Below, in pieces: positions 22,471 to 33,019 of a stretch of DNA of 64,000 bases. The stretch is from Micropterix aruncella (lineage: Eukaryota > Arthropoda > Insecta > Lepidoptera > Micropterigidae). Each line of letters begins with the position of its first letter. Position 1 is the first letter of the stretch. Under the pieces are notes generated by a model, which was not told where the DNA came from, did not search any database, and saw only the letters and a list, made by a program, of their open reading frames with translations. Location: positions 4,956,893-5,020,892 of the forward strand of contig OX155980.1 of NCBI GenBank assembly GCA_944548615.1. Reading direction: 5' to 3'. A program made the translations under genes and the position numbers.

Positions 22471-23096
22471 AACACGCTTTTATTAGGTCCACCTGTATGT
22501 AACTAACTATGTAATGGAATCTAAGGTAACTAATTTAACCATCTTCCAAGATCGTAGCATCATGAAAATTGGCAGCTGTATGTTGTTCTGATGACAATAC
22601 AATAATATGGTACTGTCAAACTGATCTGATGTTGGAGTCGGAAGATATGAACTAGAACTTCATGATGGAACATCGTATCATAGCTGTGTTTGGACTTGTT
22701 AGAAAGGTCTTGTAATGAACTTTGACCACGATTAAGTTTCAAGGTCTGATGATGAAGCCGGAAGATAGGCACTGGCATTCCATGATGGAATATCGTATCA
22801 TAGTCGTGTTTGCACTTGTGAGAAAGGTCACTTAATGAACTTTGAAGACAATCAGGTTTCAAGGTTATAACAAACCTATTATATATTGACTTGTACATAT
22901 TGAGTGTAAATAGTGTAAATATTGACATAGGTGCCTGTATAAAATATATATAGACCTGTACATGGAGAGTGTAAATAGAATAATATTGATATATCTATAT
23001 ACGATGTATATTGACGTGAGTTGTCGGTTGCTGGTTATGTCCAAAACAAATATAAATAAAGATATTATTTTACGTGCATTTATAAAAGCGTGTTTT
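22471..23096. mobile_element. Terminal-repeat element, AACACGCTTTTAT family, copy 2
   Basis: Ends match copy 1 (7969-8284), including ACGTGCATTTATAAAAGCGT at the right. This copy is about twice as long because of a roughly 118-bp tandem duplication (22627-22744 and 22745-22862) and extra sequence after it. On the minus strand both duplicated units read through without a stop. Confidence 0.75.
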
Positions 23097-23329
23097 TAGT
23101 GGTTTTTTTTAAAGTATTATTTTATTTACTTAATACTGCACGCATTGCACAGTTCTCCGCCAGTGGTGTGTTGTATATACGAAAGTTTTCAAATATTTAA
23201 AGAGTTTTTGGTAATAGTGTTGGTAAAATATCAATGGTAAAATATCACCAGCATGCATAATGGACTGTTATCTTGTAAAATGAAACCAATAATATTATTA
23301 GAAAAGTTAGTGTTGATTCTAACGTTTCG

Positions 23330-23690
23330 GTGCCATTATTTGGCATTGCTGTAATGTTTGGCGCGCGGATCGAAATCGTTCGGCGCGCGCTTATAAAGAT
23401 TTCAGCAGTCTGGTATCTCTTTCATCGATTGCAAGAGTTTGTATCCGTTCGGCATTTAATGGGGGGAATTCTGCGGCGATTTTTCTACTGCACATCAAAG
23501 CACTCAAAGTTGATAAATAGTTGTGCGGCGAGGCGCGTAAACATAGGCCCTGCGTTGGGCGATCGGGCGCCGCGCGCCATTCTCGCCGCCCGTTTACGCG
23601 CTGATTTATTTTACGAACTTCATAAATTCATTCGTACTCGCCCATGGAATGGAGTTTATGTCCAGATGGCAGAGTATCTAAATTAAATAC
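23330..23690. other. GC-rich low-copy island
   Basis: Contains paired GGCGCGCG motifs and an inverted pair GCGCGTAAACA / GTTTACGCGC (forkhead-like GTAAACA), plus TTATAAAG and a CATCGATTGCA word. One plus-strand open frame of 118 codons is unlike anything known. Candidate regulatory DNA. Confidence 0.4.
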
Positions 23691-24054
23691 ATACATTGGC
23701 GTGTTTGCTCTATAGAATTCGATCAGCCTCTTCGCGAAGTCGTCCTGAATGAATAGAGTCTTTACTGTTATTTTTTTTTAAACCGGCATTTAATTTAAAA
23801 ATCGAATTGCAAGCGCGCGTCCTCGTAAAATTCGTCGTTAAACATTCGAATTGTGTACGAGTGACACAACTCAATGAAGATTTAAATTTTGAACTTATGC
23901 CGCTTGATATCAAACCGCGTAACGCATCATATTAATTTATTTTCCTTATTTATTTGTATGGCGGACTTTAAATATTCCAGTATGAGATAATCCAAACAAA
24001 ATTTCACAATGTGATTTCGGCCCAACCTGTATACCAAATTTCAAGTCTCTAAGT

Positions 24055-24225
24055 CCAATATTTCGGATTTCAACAAAAATATTTTCAATTCTTGCAATGA
24101 CCAAATGATGCTTGCATGCCAAATTTCAGCTCAATCGAATGAAGGGTTTAGGCGCTAACGTGGATATACTATCTACTATCGTGAATACACATACGCTTAC
24201 AAATACACATAGACAAACTTCAGTC
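24055..24225 (-). repeat. Interspersed repeat shared with 4425-4610
   Basis: Inverted relative to the 4.4-kb copy; shared words include CATGCCAAATTTCAGCTCAA. Confidence 0.55.
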
Positions 24226-24559
24226 AACATCTCGAAAAAAAAAAGTGCCTTCACAATACTTTACCGCCTTGTCGGTTGGCAAACCGGTAAAGTAAAATAC
24301 TTCTAAAATATGTAAATATATTCCTACATTATAAGGTATATTATATGAAGGTTGAATATTTAGGTTCAGATTTTCTAGGTTATATATAATAATGAAAATT
24401 TTCTTATTATATATTTTCAATCAAAATTCTTCGATATTTTTTCAAATTATCCTATGGGCAATAGTACTATTCAATCATAATTGTTTAAAATTTTAACAAA
24501 ATATTGGACAGTCATAAAAATAGCTTACACATTTCAAATAGTAAGAATTTACTTATTAT

Positions 24560-24935
24560 AATAAAATTCAACCGCCAATAGTCACAATAAAAAATCACAA
24601 CGATATAATAGTCAATAATAGACACAAAAAATAATAAAAGTAATCAAGAAAGTCAAGTTATTGTTACTGTTTTGAATTAAAATACACTCTACCTTTTTTT
24701 TAAGTGAACCTCCCCAAGGCCCCTCATGAATGATAGGAATTTATTGTAAAATAGGTTAGATTGACAAAGAAATAAAAGCTATTTCGAACCTTACTCCGTC
24801 GCACTTTGAAATGATGCAAGTCCATTTTCTGTCGCGTAAGTATTATGCAACTGAATATTCGAGTTAGTTGAAGTAGTCGCGATATTGTATCTTGTATACA
24901 TGATGTTTTGTTATATATAAAAGCGTCATACATTG
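24560..24935 (-). pseudogene. CR1-like LINE 3' fragment
   Basis: Minus-strand frame with RQKMDLHHFKVRRSKVRNSF, the pattern of a LINE C-terminus, followed by an AT-rich 3' UTR. 5'-truncated and frameshifted. Confidence 0.55.
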
Positions 24936-25062
24936 TAATATTGCATTACATAATAATGGTTCAGAGTACGACAAGACTAATTGATCGTCATTAACAATCA
25001 TCATCGTCATGCGCGCTTTCAAAAACCAATTTACTGGAATTTAGGACAAGATGGGCAAATAT

Positions 25063-25266
25063 AAAATCGAAGACTATCGCGGTTGTTTGACATTATAAAT
25101 AGGATATAAACGAATTTACCACGTGAAATGTGTAGCACCCGACGTTTCGGTGACGTTGCAGCCGCCGTTGTTCAGGGTAGACATCTACCCTGGACAACGG
25201 AAACGTCACCGAAACGTCGGGTGCTACAAATTTCACTCGGTAAATTCATTTACATTCTATTTATAA
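25063..25266. mobile_element. Fold-back element, copy 1
   Basis: An almost complete palindrome from about 25094 to 25266. The arms carry CACCCGACGTTTCGGTGACG and its complement, and the centre is CAGGGTAGA-CA-TCTACCCTG. An asymmetric left part (ATCGAAGACTATCGCGG) lies outside the arms and is shared with copies at 26.1 and 36.7 kb. Confidence 0.85.
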
Positions 25267-25269
25267 GAT

Positions 25270-25760
25270 GGGCTAATTAATATTTAAAACAATTAAGTCG
25301 AACCGTAATTTATATTGTATGTCCTGTTATTCCACATTACCCCCAAATATGCATTTTAATTGTATTTTTGCGCTTTTATTTATTTATTTATAGGTACTAT
25401 AATAATATATTCTGGTAAAGTGTTATCAGTGCGATCGTATAGATATGAATAGATATTTGTTACAAAATTAATAGGGAAAACATGAAAACCCATGTGCCAT
25501 ATCCCAACATCCATCTATCCAGGTTTCCATCCAATCTGTTCTGGTCAGACACATAAAGCTTAAAAAAAATTGGTTGTGTCACTTAAAATTTTCCCGGCAA
25601 TAAGCCAAGGACTTATGTAAGGCTTTTGAGCATGGTGTCCCTTCGGGAAGGAGGTTACCTGATTGAAAGGGATAGTAAACGATGACCGCGAATAGTAAGA
25701 ATATAACTCATTAAACAAGAATATAACTCACAAACAGATTCAATCGGAAATTCAACAAGG
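25270..25760. other. Unassigned AT-rich sequence
   Basis: No gene or repeat family recognised. Confidence 0.35.
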
Positions 25761-25769
25761 CATAAACAA

Positions 25770-26140
25770 AAAAGAAACACGGTAGATAAAACAAAAATGA
25801 GGTGTCCTTAAAATCAAAGTACCTACATTGGATATGAAAATCAAAATATATTATGTGAATTAAAAACAAAATATCAAGGAAATAACTAAAAATATAAGCA
25901 TTAAAGCAACGAAGAATTAAGCGTTATTTAACTTTAAAATTACCATGAACTAAAAATAATCTTTTAATAATCATGTTTATTTGTTCAGTCTGCAATAAAT
26001 CTCAAATTCTTTTATGGAATAGAATGCTTTTTCTGATAAGAATTTCTTTAGGGCATAACTGAACTAATATTTGCTGCTAGAATATTCCGGGCTTTGCATA
26101 TATTTACTAGGTACTTTTCGTGAAAGGTAAACTAAAATTT
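25770..26140 (-). pseudogene. CR1-like LINE 3' fragment
   Basis: On the minus strand, KKFLSEKAFYSIKEFEIYC can be read across one frameshift near 26050. It matches the C-terminus of the 11.7-kb LINE (KEFLLDKAFYSIDEFVNF). The AT-rich 3' UTR follows. Confidence 0.65.
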
Positions 26141-26146
26141 TGTTTA

Positions 26147-26540
26147 AAATCGAAGACTATCGCGGTTGTTTGACATTATAAATAGGATAGAAACGAATTT
26201 ACCGCGTGAAAATTGTAGCACCCGACGTTTCGGTGACGTTGCAGCCATTTTAAGAAATTCCTAAAATGTTCCCGCCGCCGAACGATGAACGCAAGGACGT
26301 AAGACAGGTTACAGTGAGTGTTGTGTGCAAGACGGATTTTCGAAATTCGCGCGCTCCGAGCCCGGCCACCCACCACCGTTATAACCTACGCAGTGGCGGC
26401 AGCGGTATGCGGCCTACCCGCAAAACAACGGATTGACAGCTCTTTCAGTCTACCCTGGACAACGGCGGCTCAAAGTCACCGAAACGTCGGGTGCTACAAA
26501 TTTCACGCGGTAAATTCGTTTCTATCCTATTTATAATTAA
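26147..26540. mobile_element. Fold-back element, copy 2, with central insert
   Basis: The same outer arms as copy 1 (CACCCGACGTTTCGGTGACG at left, its complement at right), but the arms are separated by about 200 bp of GC-rich sequence (26247-26448) absent from copy 1. The insert has CpG-rich, low-copy character. Confidence 0.8.
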
Positions 26541-26594
26541 AAAATATATATTTTGGCAATTAAGTTGTGTACCTCAGATCTTCTTTCTTTGCTA

Positions 26595-27898
26595 CAGGGT
26601 CCGCCATGTAACGTTTTTTTTTTCAACTAGTGCTTATTTCGTGTATGGCAAAACTTACCTCATGTCTGATTTGACAGATAATTAGTTTTATCCTTCCGCT
26701 GAACGAATATGGTTGTGTATACGCTTGAACAACGCTGGGAAATCTTGCGACATTACTTTGAAAATCATGGTAATGTTGCAGAATGTGTGCGAAAATTGCG
26801 TACGGATTGTGGAAGAAGAGAAGCACCGTCAGCTCCGTATGTTCGTTACCTTTTAAAAAAAGTGAAAGAAACTGGCATCCTCATCGATAAACCAACGCGT
26901 GAAAAGCCAAAAACAGTGCGTACACCCGAGAATACTGCTGCTGTGGCCGAAAGTGTGCGTGAATCGCCATCAACATCAGTTCACCGTCGTTCTCAACAAT
27001 TGGACATTTCGCAGACATCATTGAGACGAATTTTGCGTAAAGACCTTGGTATGACGCCGTACAAAGTCCAATTGGTTCAGGAGTTGAAGCCAACTGACCA
27101 TCCAATGCGTTTTCGCTTCGCTAAGTGGGCCTGCGATCGACTTGCAGAAGATGCGGATTTTGCCAAAAAAATCATCTTTTCAGATGAAGCTCATTTCCAT
27201 CTTGGCGGGTATGTAAACAAGCAGAATTGTCGCATTTGGGGCACAGAAAACCCGCACGCATTCATTGAAAAGCCGGTGCACCCAAAACGAGTCACTGTTT
27301 GGTGCGGATTTTGGTCCAGAGGCATAATTGGGCCATTTTTCTTCGAAAATGAGCAAGGAGTGACCGTTACCGTCAATGGCGATCGTTATCGGGCCATGTT
27401 GAACGAATTTTTGTTCACAGAAATTGAAGAGGAGGATATTGGCAACATTTGGTTTCAACAGGACGGCGCTACGTGCCACACAGCCAACGCTACACTTGAT
27501 GTTTTGCGCCCTGTTTTTGAAAATCGCATTATCAGCCGCAGAGCTGATGTCGTTTGGCCACCTCGGAGCTGCGATTTGACACCGTTGGACTACTTTTTGT
27601 GGGGTGCCGTCAAAGATAAGTGTTACGCCGACAAACCAGAGACAATTGACGCTTTAAAGGACAATATTCGTGAAGCCATTGGTGAAATACAGCTGCACAC
27701 AATCGATAATGTACTTAAAAATTGGACCCATCGTGTAGGCTACTGCATGGCCAGCCGAGGCAGCCCATTTGAATGAAATTATTTTCCATCATTAACCGGA
27801 GGGATTGCACTTTCAAATAAAAAAAGAAATTTGAAGAAATATTCAGTAGTTTTTTTTTTATAGCATTTTCAAAAAAAAAAGTTTTTTGGCGGACCCTT
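26595..27898 (+). mobile_element. Intact DD41D mariner
   Basis: 1304 bp with terminal inverted repeats: left CAGGGTCCGCCATGTAACG, right (inverted) AAGGGTCCGCCAAAAAACT. The similarity continues imperfectly for about 30 bp. TA flanks both ends (26593-26594, 27899-27900). The single gene (26709-27776) is uninterrupted. It inserted about 55 bp beyond fold-back copy 2. Confidence 0.95.
26709..27776 (+). CDS. Tc1/mariner-superfamily transposase, DD41D
   Basis: 355 residues with no stop or frameshift. Residues 1-110 form the DNA-binding part: an N-terminal helix-turn-helix (TLEQRWEILRHYFENHGN) and a second helical segment around RRSQQLDISQTSLRRIL. The catalytic domain has IFSDEAHFHLGGY (Asp159), IWFQQDGATCHTA (Asp252) and RSCDLTPLDYFLW (Asp294); 41 residues separate the last two Asp, so the triad is DD41D. 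The length fits the family (about 340-360). The enzyme would cut and paste the element at TA sites. The start ATG lies 114 bp inside the left end. All three catalytic residues are present, so the protein may be active; whether it is transcribed cannot be seen. DD41D elements (rosa/Visitor-type) are known from arthropods. Confidence 0.95.
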   Translation: MVVYTLEQRWEILRHYFENHGNVAECVRKLRTDCGRREAPSAPYVRYLLKKVKETGILIDKPTREKPKTVRTPENTAAVAESVRESPSTSVHRRSQQLDISQTSLRRILRKDLGMTPYKVQLVQELKPTDHPMRFRFAKWACDRLAEDADFAKKIIFSDEAHFHLGGYVNKQNCRIWGTENPHAFIEKPVHPKRVTVWCGFWSRGIIGPFFFENEQGVTVTVNGDRYRAMLNEFLFTEIEEEDIGNIWFQQDGATCHTANATLDVLRPVFENRIISRRADVVWPPRSCDLTPLDYFLWGAVKDKCYADKPETIDALKDNIREAIGEIQLHTIDNVLKNWTHRVGYCMASRGSPFE

Positions 27899-27914
27899 TA
27901 TCTTTATTAGTATA

Positions 27915-28250
27915 TATAGGCTCCGACATGAATCTCTGCTATCTGCTATTGTAATTATTCGGATTACTTGCTTTGTATAATAAAAATCTCGGATTTGTTA
28001 TCTTATTATATCTTAATATTATATCGAAATAACTATAGTACTTAGATTTAGTTGGACTTTCATCCAAAATACGTTGCAAGATTCTTAATGCATAGCACGC
28101 GCTAGAAAGTTTGCTTATCAAAATTTTCACAATTTTCTTTCCACAAGTTTGCTATGTGTTGTGTTTCCCAAAAAAAAAAATGTTTCGTCTACTTGTTTGA
28201 GTTTTGTATCCATTATTCTAATGTCTAAGTCTGTTGCTCGTAAACCACAA
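27915..28250 (-). pseudogene. CR1-like LINE fragment (post-RT region)
   Basis: The minus-strand frame ISKLSSACYALRILQRILDE matches LESRLSRACYALSIVRRSLDE of the 11.7-kb element. Short, damaged, without ends. Confidence 0.75.
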
Positions 28251-28579
28251 GCGAAGGAACTCGAGTGCGGCATTAGCACTTTCAGCAACAACCTCGCTGT
28301 ATTTATTTGTCATATAGATATGGATAATAAATCATATAGATATGGATCAAACTCTTAATAATCTTTATTATGTCATACTTTGATTGATTAATGACCTTTG
28401 GGGTAATATGAATAATTTCTGAAAGATTCCCTTACTAAATATGGTCTGAGGATCCTTAGGACTTAACACCTGCTGCCTGCGTAACAGTCAGCAAACAGAA
28501 GAGACCCGTGTTTTAAGAAAGACGGTTTTTTCTCTGCCACCCTATATGTCTGTACCTATACTTACCTCTATTTATTTGT

Positions 28580-29026
28580 ATGGAGGTTGAAAAGCGACAG
28601 GCGATATTTACTATGCCATCTGTCGCGTTTATGAAAGTCTCCCCCGTCGCCCTCTTTAGCGGCTGTCTGTGGTCGGGGCCCGATGGGGACCGAAGGGGCC
28701 CGACGGGGACCGACAGGGCAGGAACGCCACGCCTCGTCAGCCTCCGCCAGCCTCCGCCACAGATTAGTAAAGATGTGTTTGATAAGCTAACGAGATGCGA
28801 TCCGCTTTTGAATATGGTCAATCCAAGCCTTGTCAAGCATTTTAGCGGGGAAGTCGTCCGTAACGGGACATTCAGTGACATAAACATCATATCCAGATAT
28901 AAGAGATATAAAAAGTCGAGCTATAACGAAAGTTTTACCTGTTATGCTGCTGTGACCGAGAATAAACTCGCTAATATAACGAGGACTGGTTCAGCTTCTG
29001 CATTCAAAAATTTGCACAAATCTTAG
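28580..29026 (+). CDS. Uncharacterised open frame, 148 codons
   Basis: Plus-strand frame from ATG (MEVEKRQAIF) to a stop at 29026. Residues 33-50 come from a GC-rich imperfect repeat (GGGGCCCGA / GGGGACCGA) giving GPDGDRRGPTGTDRAG. The second half (SRYKRYKKSSYNES, then CYAAVTENK) has more ordinary composition. I recognise no domain, signal peptide or membrane segment. It may be a chance frame; its GC content is higher than the flanks. Confidence 0.3.
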   Translation: MEVEKRQAIFTMPSVAFMKVSPVALFSGCLWSGPDGDRRGPTGTDRAGTPRLVSLRQPPPQISKDVFDKLTRCDPLLNMVNPSLVKHFSGEVVRNGTFSDINIISRYKRYKKSSYNESFTCYAAVTENKLANITRTGSASAFKNLHKS

Positions 29027-29139
29027 CTTTTTAGTGAACTACAAAATCAACATCCTATTTTAATAAACAATACATCCTTAAAATCATACCTAATTTCTGA
29101 GGGTGCGTCTATTTAAGATTTTTCTACGATTGTATGCGA

Positions 29140-29425
29140 ATGCTTTTTAATTCTGTTAGCCAACAAGTTGATGACCTCTGTTTGTGTTTTTGGGAGTCAG
29201 AGGGGAAATCACGAAAAGTCTTTTTAGGAAAAGGCCTATGCCATTTGCAAGAAGAAATAACGATTAAAAAACCGGGTATGCTCTCAAAAACAATGTTGTT
29301 ACAGCAGGGCAATGCCATTATTTACACATAGGCACAAACAATATCTGGAATTCTAAACGTGACTTCGAATATTTACCTCCTTTGTCACCATCGGACTATC
29401 ACTTCATTCATTTATAATAAATGAT
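29140..29425 (+). pseudogene. Mariner transposase C-terminal fragment
   Basis: Plus strand: LLQQGNAIIYT (second catalytic region, where HDNARPHTA is usual; Asp lost), then after a frameshift EYLPPLSPSDYHFIHL, matching the mariner signature PYSPDLAPSDYHLF with a deletion. Heavily decayed. Confidence 0.65.
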
Positions 29426-29429
29426 GAGG

Positions 29430-30015
29430 TAGAGTTCTCTGTGTTTTAGTTATATATAGGGTATTTATTCCTTTTTTTCATGTTCAGATCGCCTTCTGCA
29501 CGGGGGTTAGGTGCGACCATCTGGAAACATATAGTTTAATCATTCCCAACGATCGAACTCGATTTTAAAAATATGGCGCAACAGGTTTTTTCGTTGGTAA
29601 CAATGATATCCTGTCAAAAAAAATTTAAACACATTTTTCAGAATAATGCTCTATGAGTATTCCGTGTCTATCTCAAAATCAACGTTTTTCTTATAAATTG
29701 TTAGATTGACCATGCAACTTTTCGAGTGTTCATTGCTGTTTATCAATCTCTATTTTTGGAATTTTGGAGGAAAAATTTTGTGGTGTTGGGAAATTTTGGG
29801 TGTTGTGGTCATCATAAAATTCGTGGTGTTGATGTGTCAAAATTTGATTAGTTAAAAAATAAAAAATATGTGGTAAAATAAAAATGTTTTCTTTCTTGGT
29901 TAGGCCGCGAACTTTCCAATCAATGGACATGTATGTATGAAATAAGTTACAATCTGAGATGAATAAAATGGTTATGACTATCCTAGGATCGGTTGACGAA
30001 TCGCTTCTCTAAACT
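29430..30015. other. Unassigned AT-rich sequence
   Basis: No gene or repeat family recognised. Confidence 0.35.
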
Positions 30016-30019
30016 CGCA

Positions 30020-30383
30020 TATCAGAGGAGTGCGTTGATCAGGAGATTTTCCGTGTGCGACGCATCTATTATTCATGCACACTGCTCGGCAGTGAATCCG
30101 TGGCTCCGGTGAGCGAGGCCGCCCCGCGCCGCGCCCGCACCGGAGCCTTCTGTTGTGATAGCGTGCAAAGCCGCGCTCACTTAATTAATGGGTTTCTTTG
30201 TTTGGAGTGAAAATAGCGGGCAGCCGCGAGCGTTCGAGCGCACAAGCGCATCAGCGCTCCGCCCCGAACCCCCCTACCTCTGCCCCCCCCACCCCCCTTC
30301 TTTCCCGCCCTCTACCTTGCCGCAGGCTTCATTATCACCGGCCGCGACGATTCATATACATACAACGTACTTAAAAGCCGCCC
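30020..30383. other. GC-rich low-copy island next to a gap
   Basis: Contains an inverted repeat GGCTCCGGTG / CACCGGAGCC (30102-30147), the homeodomain-like word CTTAATTAATGG, and C-rich tracts. It ends in the assembly gap. Candidate regulatory DNA. Confidence 0.4.
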
Positions 30384-30583
30384 NNNNNNNNNNNNNNNNN
30401 NNNNNNNNNNNNNNNNNNNNNNNNNNNNNNNNNNNNNNNNNNNNNNNNNNNNNNNNNNNNNNNNNNNNNNNNNNNNNNNNNNNNNNNNNNNNNNNNNNNN
30501 NNNNNNNNNNNNNNNNNNNNNNNNNNNNNNNNNNNNNNNNNNNNNNNNNNNNNNNNNNNNNNNNNNNNNNNNNNNNNNNNNNN
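30384..30583. other. Assembly gap, 200 N
   Basis: Exactly 200 N, so a placeholder rather than a measured length. It sits against a long (TA)n tract. Confidence 0.99.
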
Positions 30584-30810
<227 letters not shown>

Positions 30811-30829
30811 TACAATTTGGTACACTTGT

Positions 30830-31855
30830 AGGTACTATTGGTCACTTTGAACAAACGCTCATAGCTTGTTATACTTTTTTAATTAAAAGTTGCTTTTTTC
30901 ATCGTACTGATTCAATTACTACAAGAAATTCCAGTGCTGTAATCAAATCCTGTATATATTCATTTCTTCTATATTGTAACCATTTTATTGAAAAATACCA
31001 AATATTAATAAAAAGCACAGTGCTTAGTAGTTTCTTAGTCCTCTGTAGTGCCTCTTGTAGGTTAGTCCATATTTGGGAGAAAGGTTATACTGTGAAGAAC
31101 ATCAATATCTATAAAAGGGGATGGCGTTGTGACGGGGTAATTTTATTTATTAGAAGAAAAATATTCATACGTGCGGTTTTAAATATTTATTACTAAAAAT
31201 AAAGCGGCGACTAACATTTTTAAAATTTCCTTTTGGAAATCGATATCGGTGAGTCGACTAAAGCATATTTAAAAACCACAACTTCTTCAACGCAACTTTT
31301 AAATTCAAACCTATTATACATAGCAACTTACTAATCCTTACGAAAATGCTTCTTTTAGTCAGCTCAGACATATAATGTAGGTAAATGTCTTGTACAGTAT
31401 ATAGCTATCATCCTTAAGGTATTACTGACGTTGAAAGCCGGTGCAGCAATACCCTACGTATTGTTGAATATAGATACTCCTAAAGCGTATTTTGTATGTT
31501 TCTCTCATGGACTATTTTATCCGGCCCTTTCAGGTGTCATGTCAAGAGGTAACCTTAAGATATTGGTATCGGGAGGTAACATAGCTAATACACTATACAC
31601 ATAAATGGTATAAAAGATCTACGGTAAAATCGAAGAAATTATTGGAATATTGCCAGAAATACCTACCTAAATAAGTTAACGAATAAATTTGGTGATAATG
31701 GTAACTATTATAATAAATTGTTATTTTCATATGTTAATACAAGAAGTACAGCTGTTAATAAAGACATAAAAACAACATTAAAAATTGAAACTAAAATCGA
31801 ACTGATGAAACTTACTGTGTATGTAATTAACTAAAACGCTGAAAATTAGGAGTAT
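30830..31855. other. Unassigned AT-rich sequence
   Basis: No coding or repeat signature recognised. Confidence 0.35.
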
Positions 31856-31859
31856 CCTC

Positions 31860-32240
31860 AGAATATCTCTTAACATGATTTTCAGGACACAGCTCTTATT
31901 GGTACAGGACGCGACTATTAAATTAAATTAAAACAAAATAATCAATATCAAATACTTTCAAAAATCAAAAATCTCAATAATCAGCATCAAATCACGATAA
32001 AAAATATAAATAAATGTAACAGATTTAAGAAGAATACTTAAGACTCAACAATAAGAACTAAAAAAAATCACTGGCTTCTAAAAATCTTTCTTTAATATTT
32101 TTTTTGTAGTAGTCCTTAAATATTCCATTTCCTCTCGATCGCGATGCCCTTCCCAGCCGGTCCCTTATAATTCCTATATCCTTATTTCTTCATAAGGGTA
32201 CCGGTACAAATTTTTGGCCAGAAATTCGAAGTAAATTTGG
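31860..32240 (-). pseudogene. Probable LINE 3' fragment
   Basis: Minus strand gives FKDYYKKNIKERFLEASDFF, resembling a LINE C-terminus, followed by an AT-rich tail like the 3' UTRs at 24.6 and 25.8 kb. Weak evidence. Confidence 0.35.
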
Positions 32241-33019
32241 TTCGACAATGTAATTTCATCATGTTATAAATTTAAATCTATTCTCGTGCGATAAAGGGGA
32301 GGGTAATTTGTCACTAGCTAAAGCAAAACTCTTACTGAAACCACAGTATACCGAGTTAGAACTATAAGCACACTCTCGAATGGCAAGGCGTTTCGGGTAC
32401 AGGGTGTGAGGGAAGTGGGCAGAGGGATACGTTAAGGCAAACGCCTTTGGTTGGCTTCGCAGGTGGAGATTGTTGAATTTCCCGGACGTTCGCTCAAGCG
32501 GTAGAGTGGAATGGCTGCCATACGACGACGCACTTATTTTATTTTATTTTATTTGGTACCGAAACAGAATATTGACAACACATACAGTGACATATATATA
32601 CTACAGTTACATGACCACATCAATATCCTTTTTATATGAGTACACAATTAGCACAATGCATGAACAATGGTTGAATTTTAAAAAAATACGTATAAAAAAG
32701 GAAAAAAAAACAAAAAAATACCAGAATTACAGTATTTTAAAGAGGGACGCTTTGAAGGAGCATAAACTATCATGAAATACTTGCCCGCTTGCTTCTGCGA
32801 ATTTTGCTCAACGGCACCACAGACGGCACGGTCGACGCCTGTGGGACATTAGGGCGGTGTCGACTACAACAGCAAACCCGTCACCGCAGGCTGGTATAAC
32901 GATATGTGATATTTCTTTCAGTCAAGGGATGAACAAAGAAGACTTAGAGACAAGACTGTCTAGCTCCGCCAACAAGCCCGTTAGAGGCTAACGCCTTACG
33001 GCGAGGCACCGGTAAAGGT

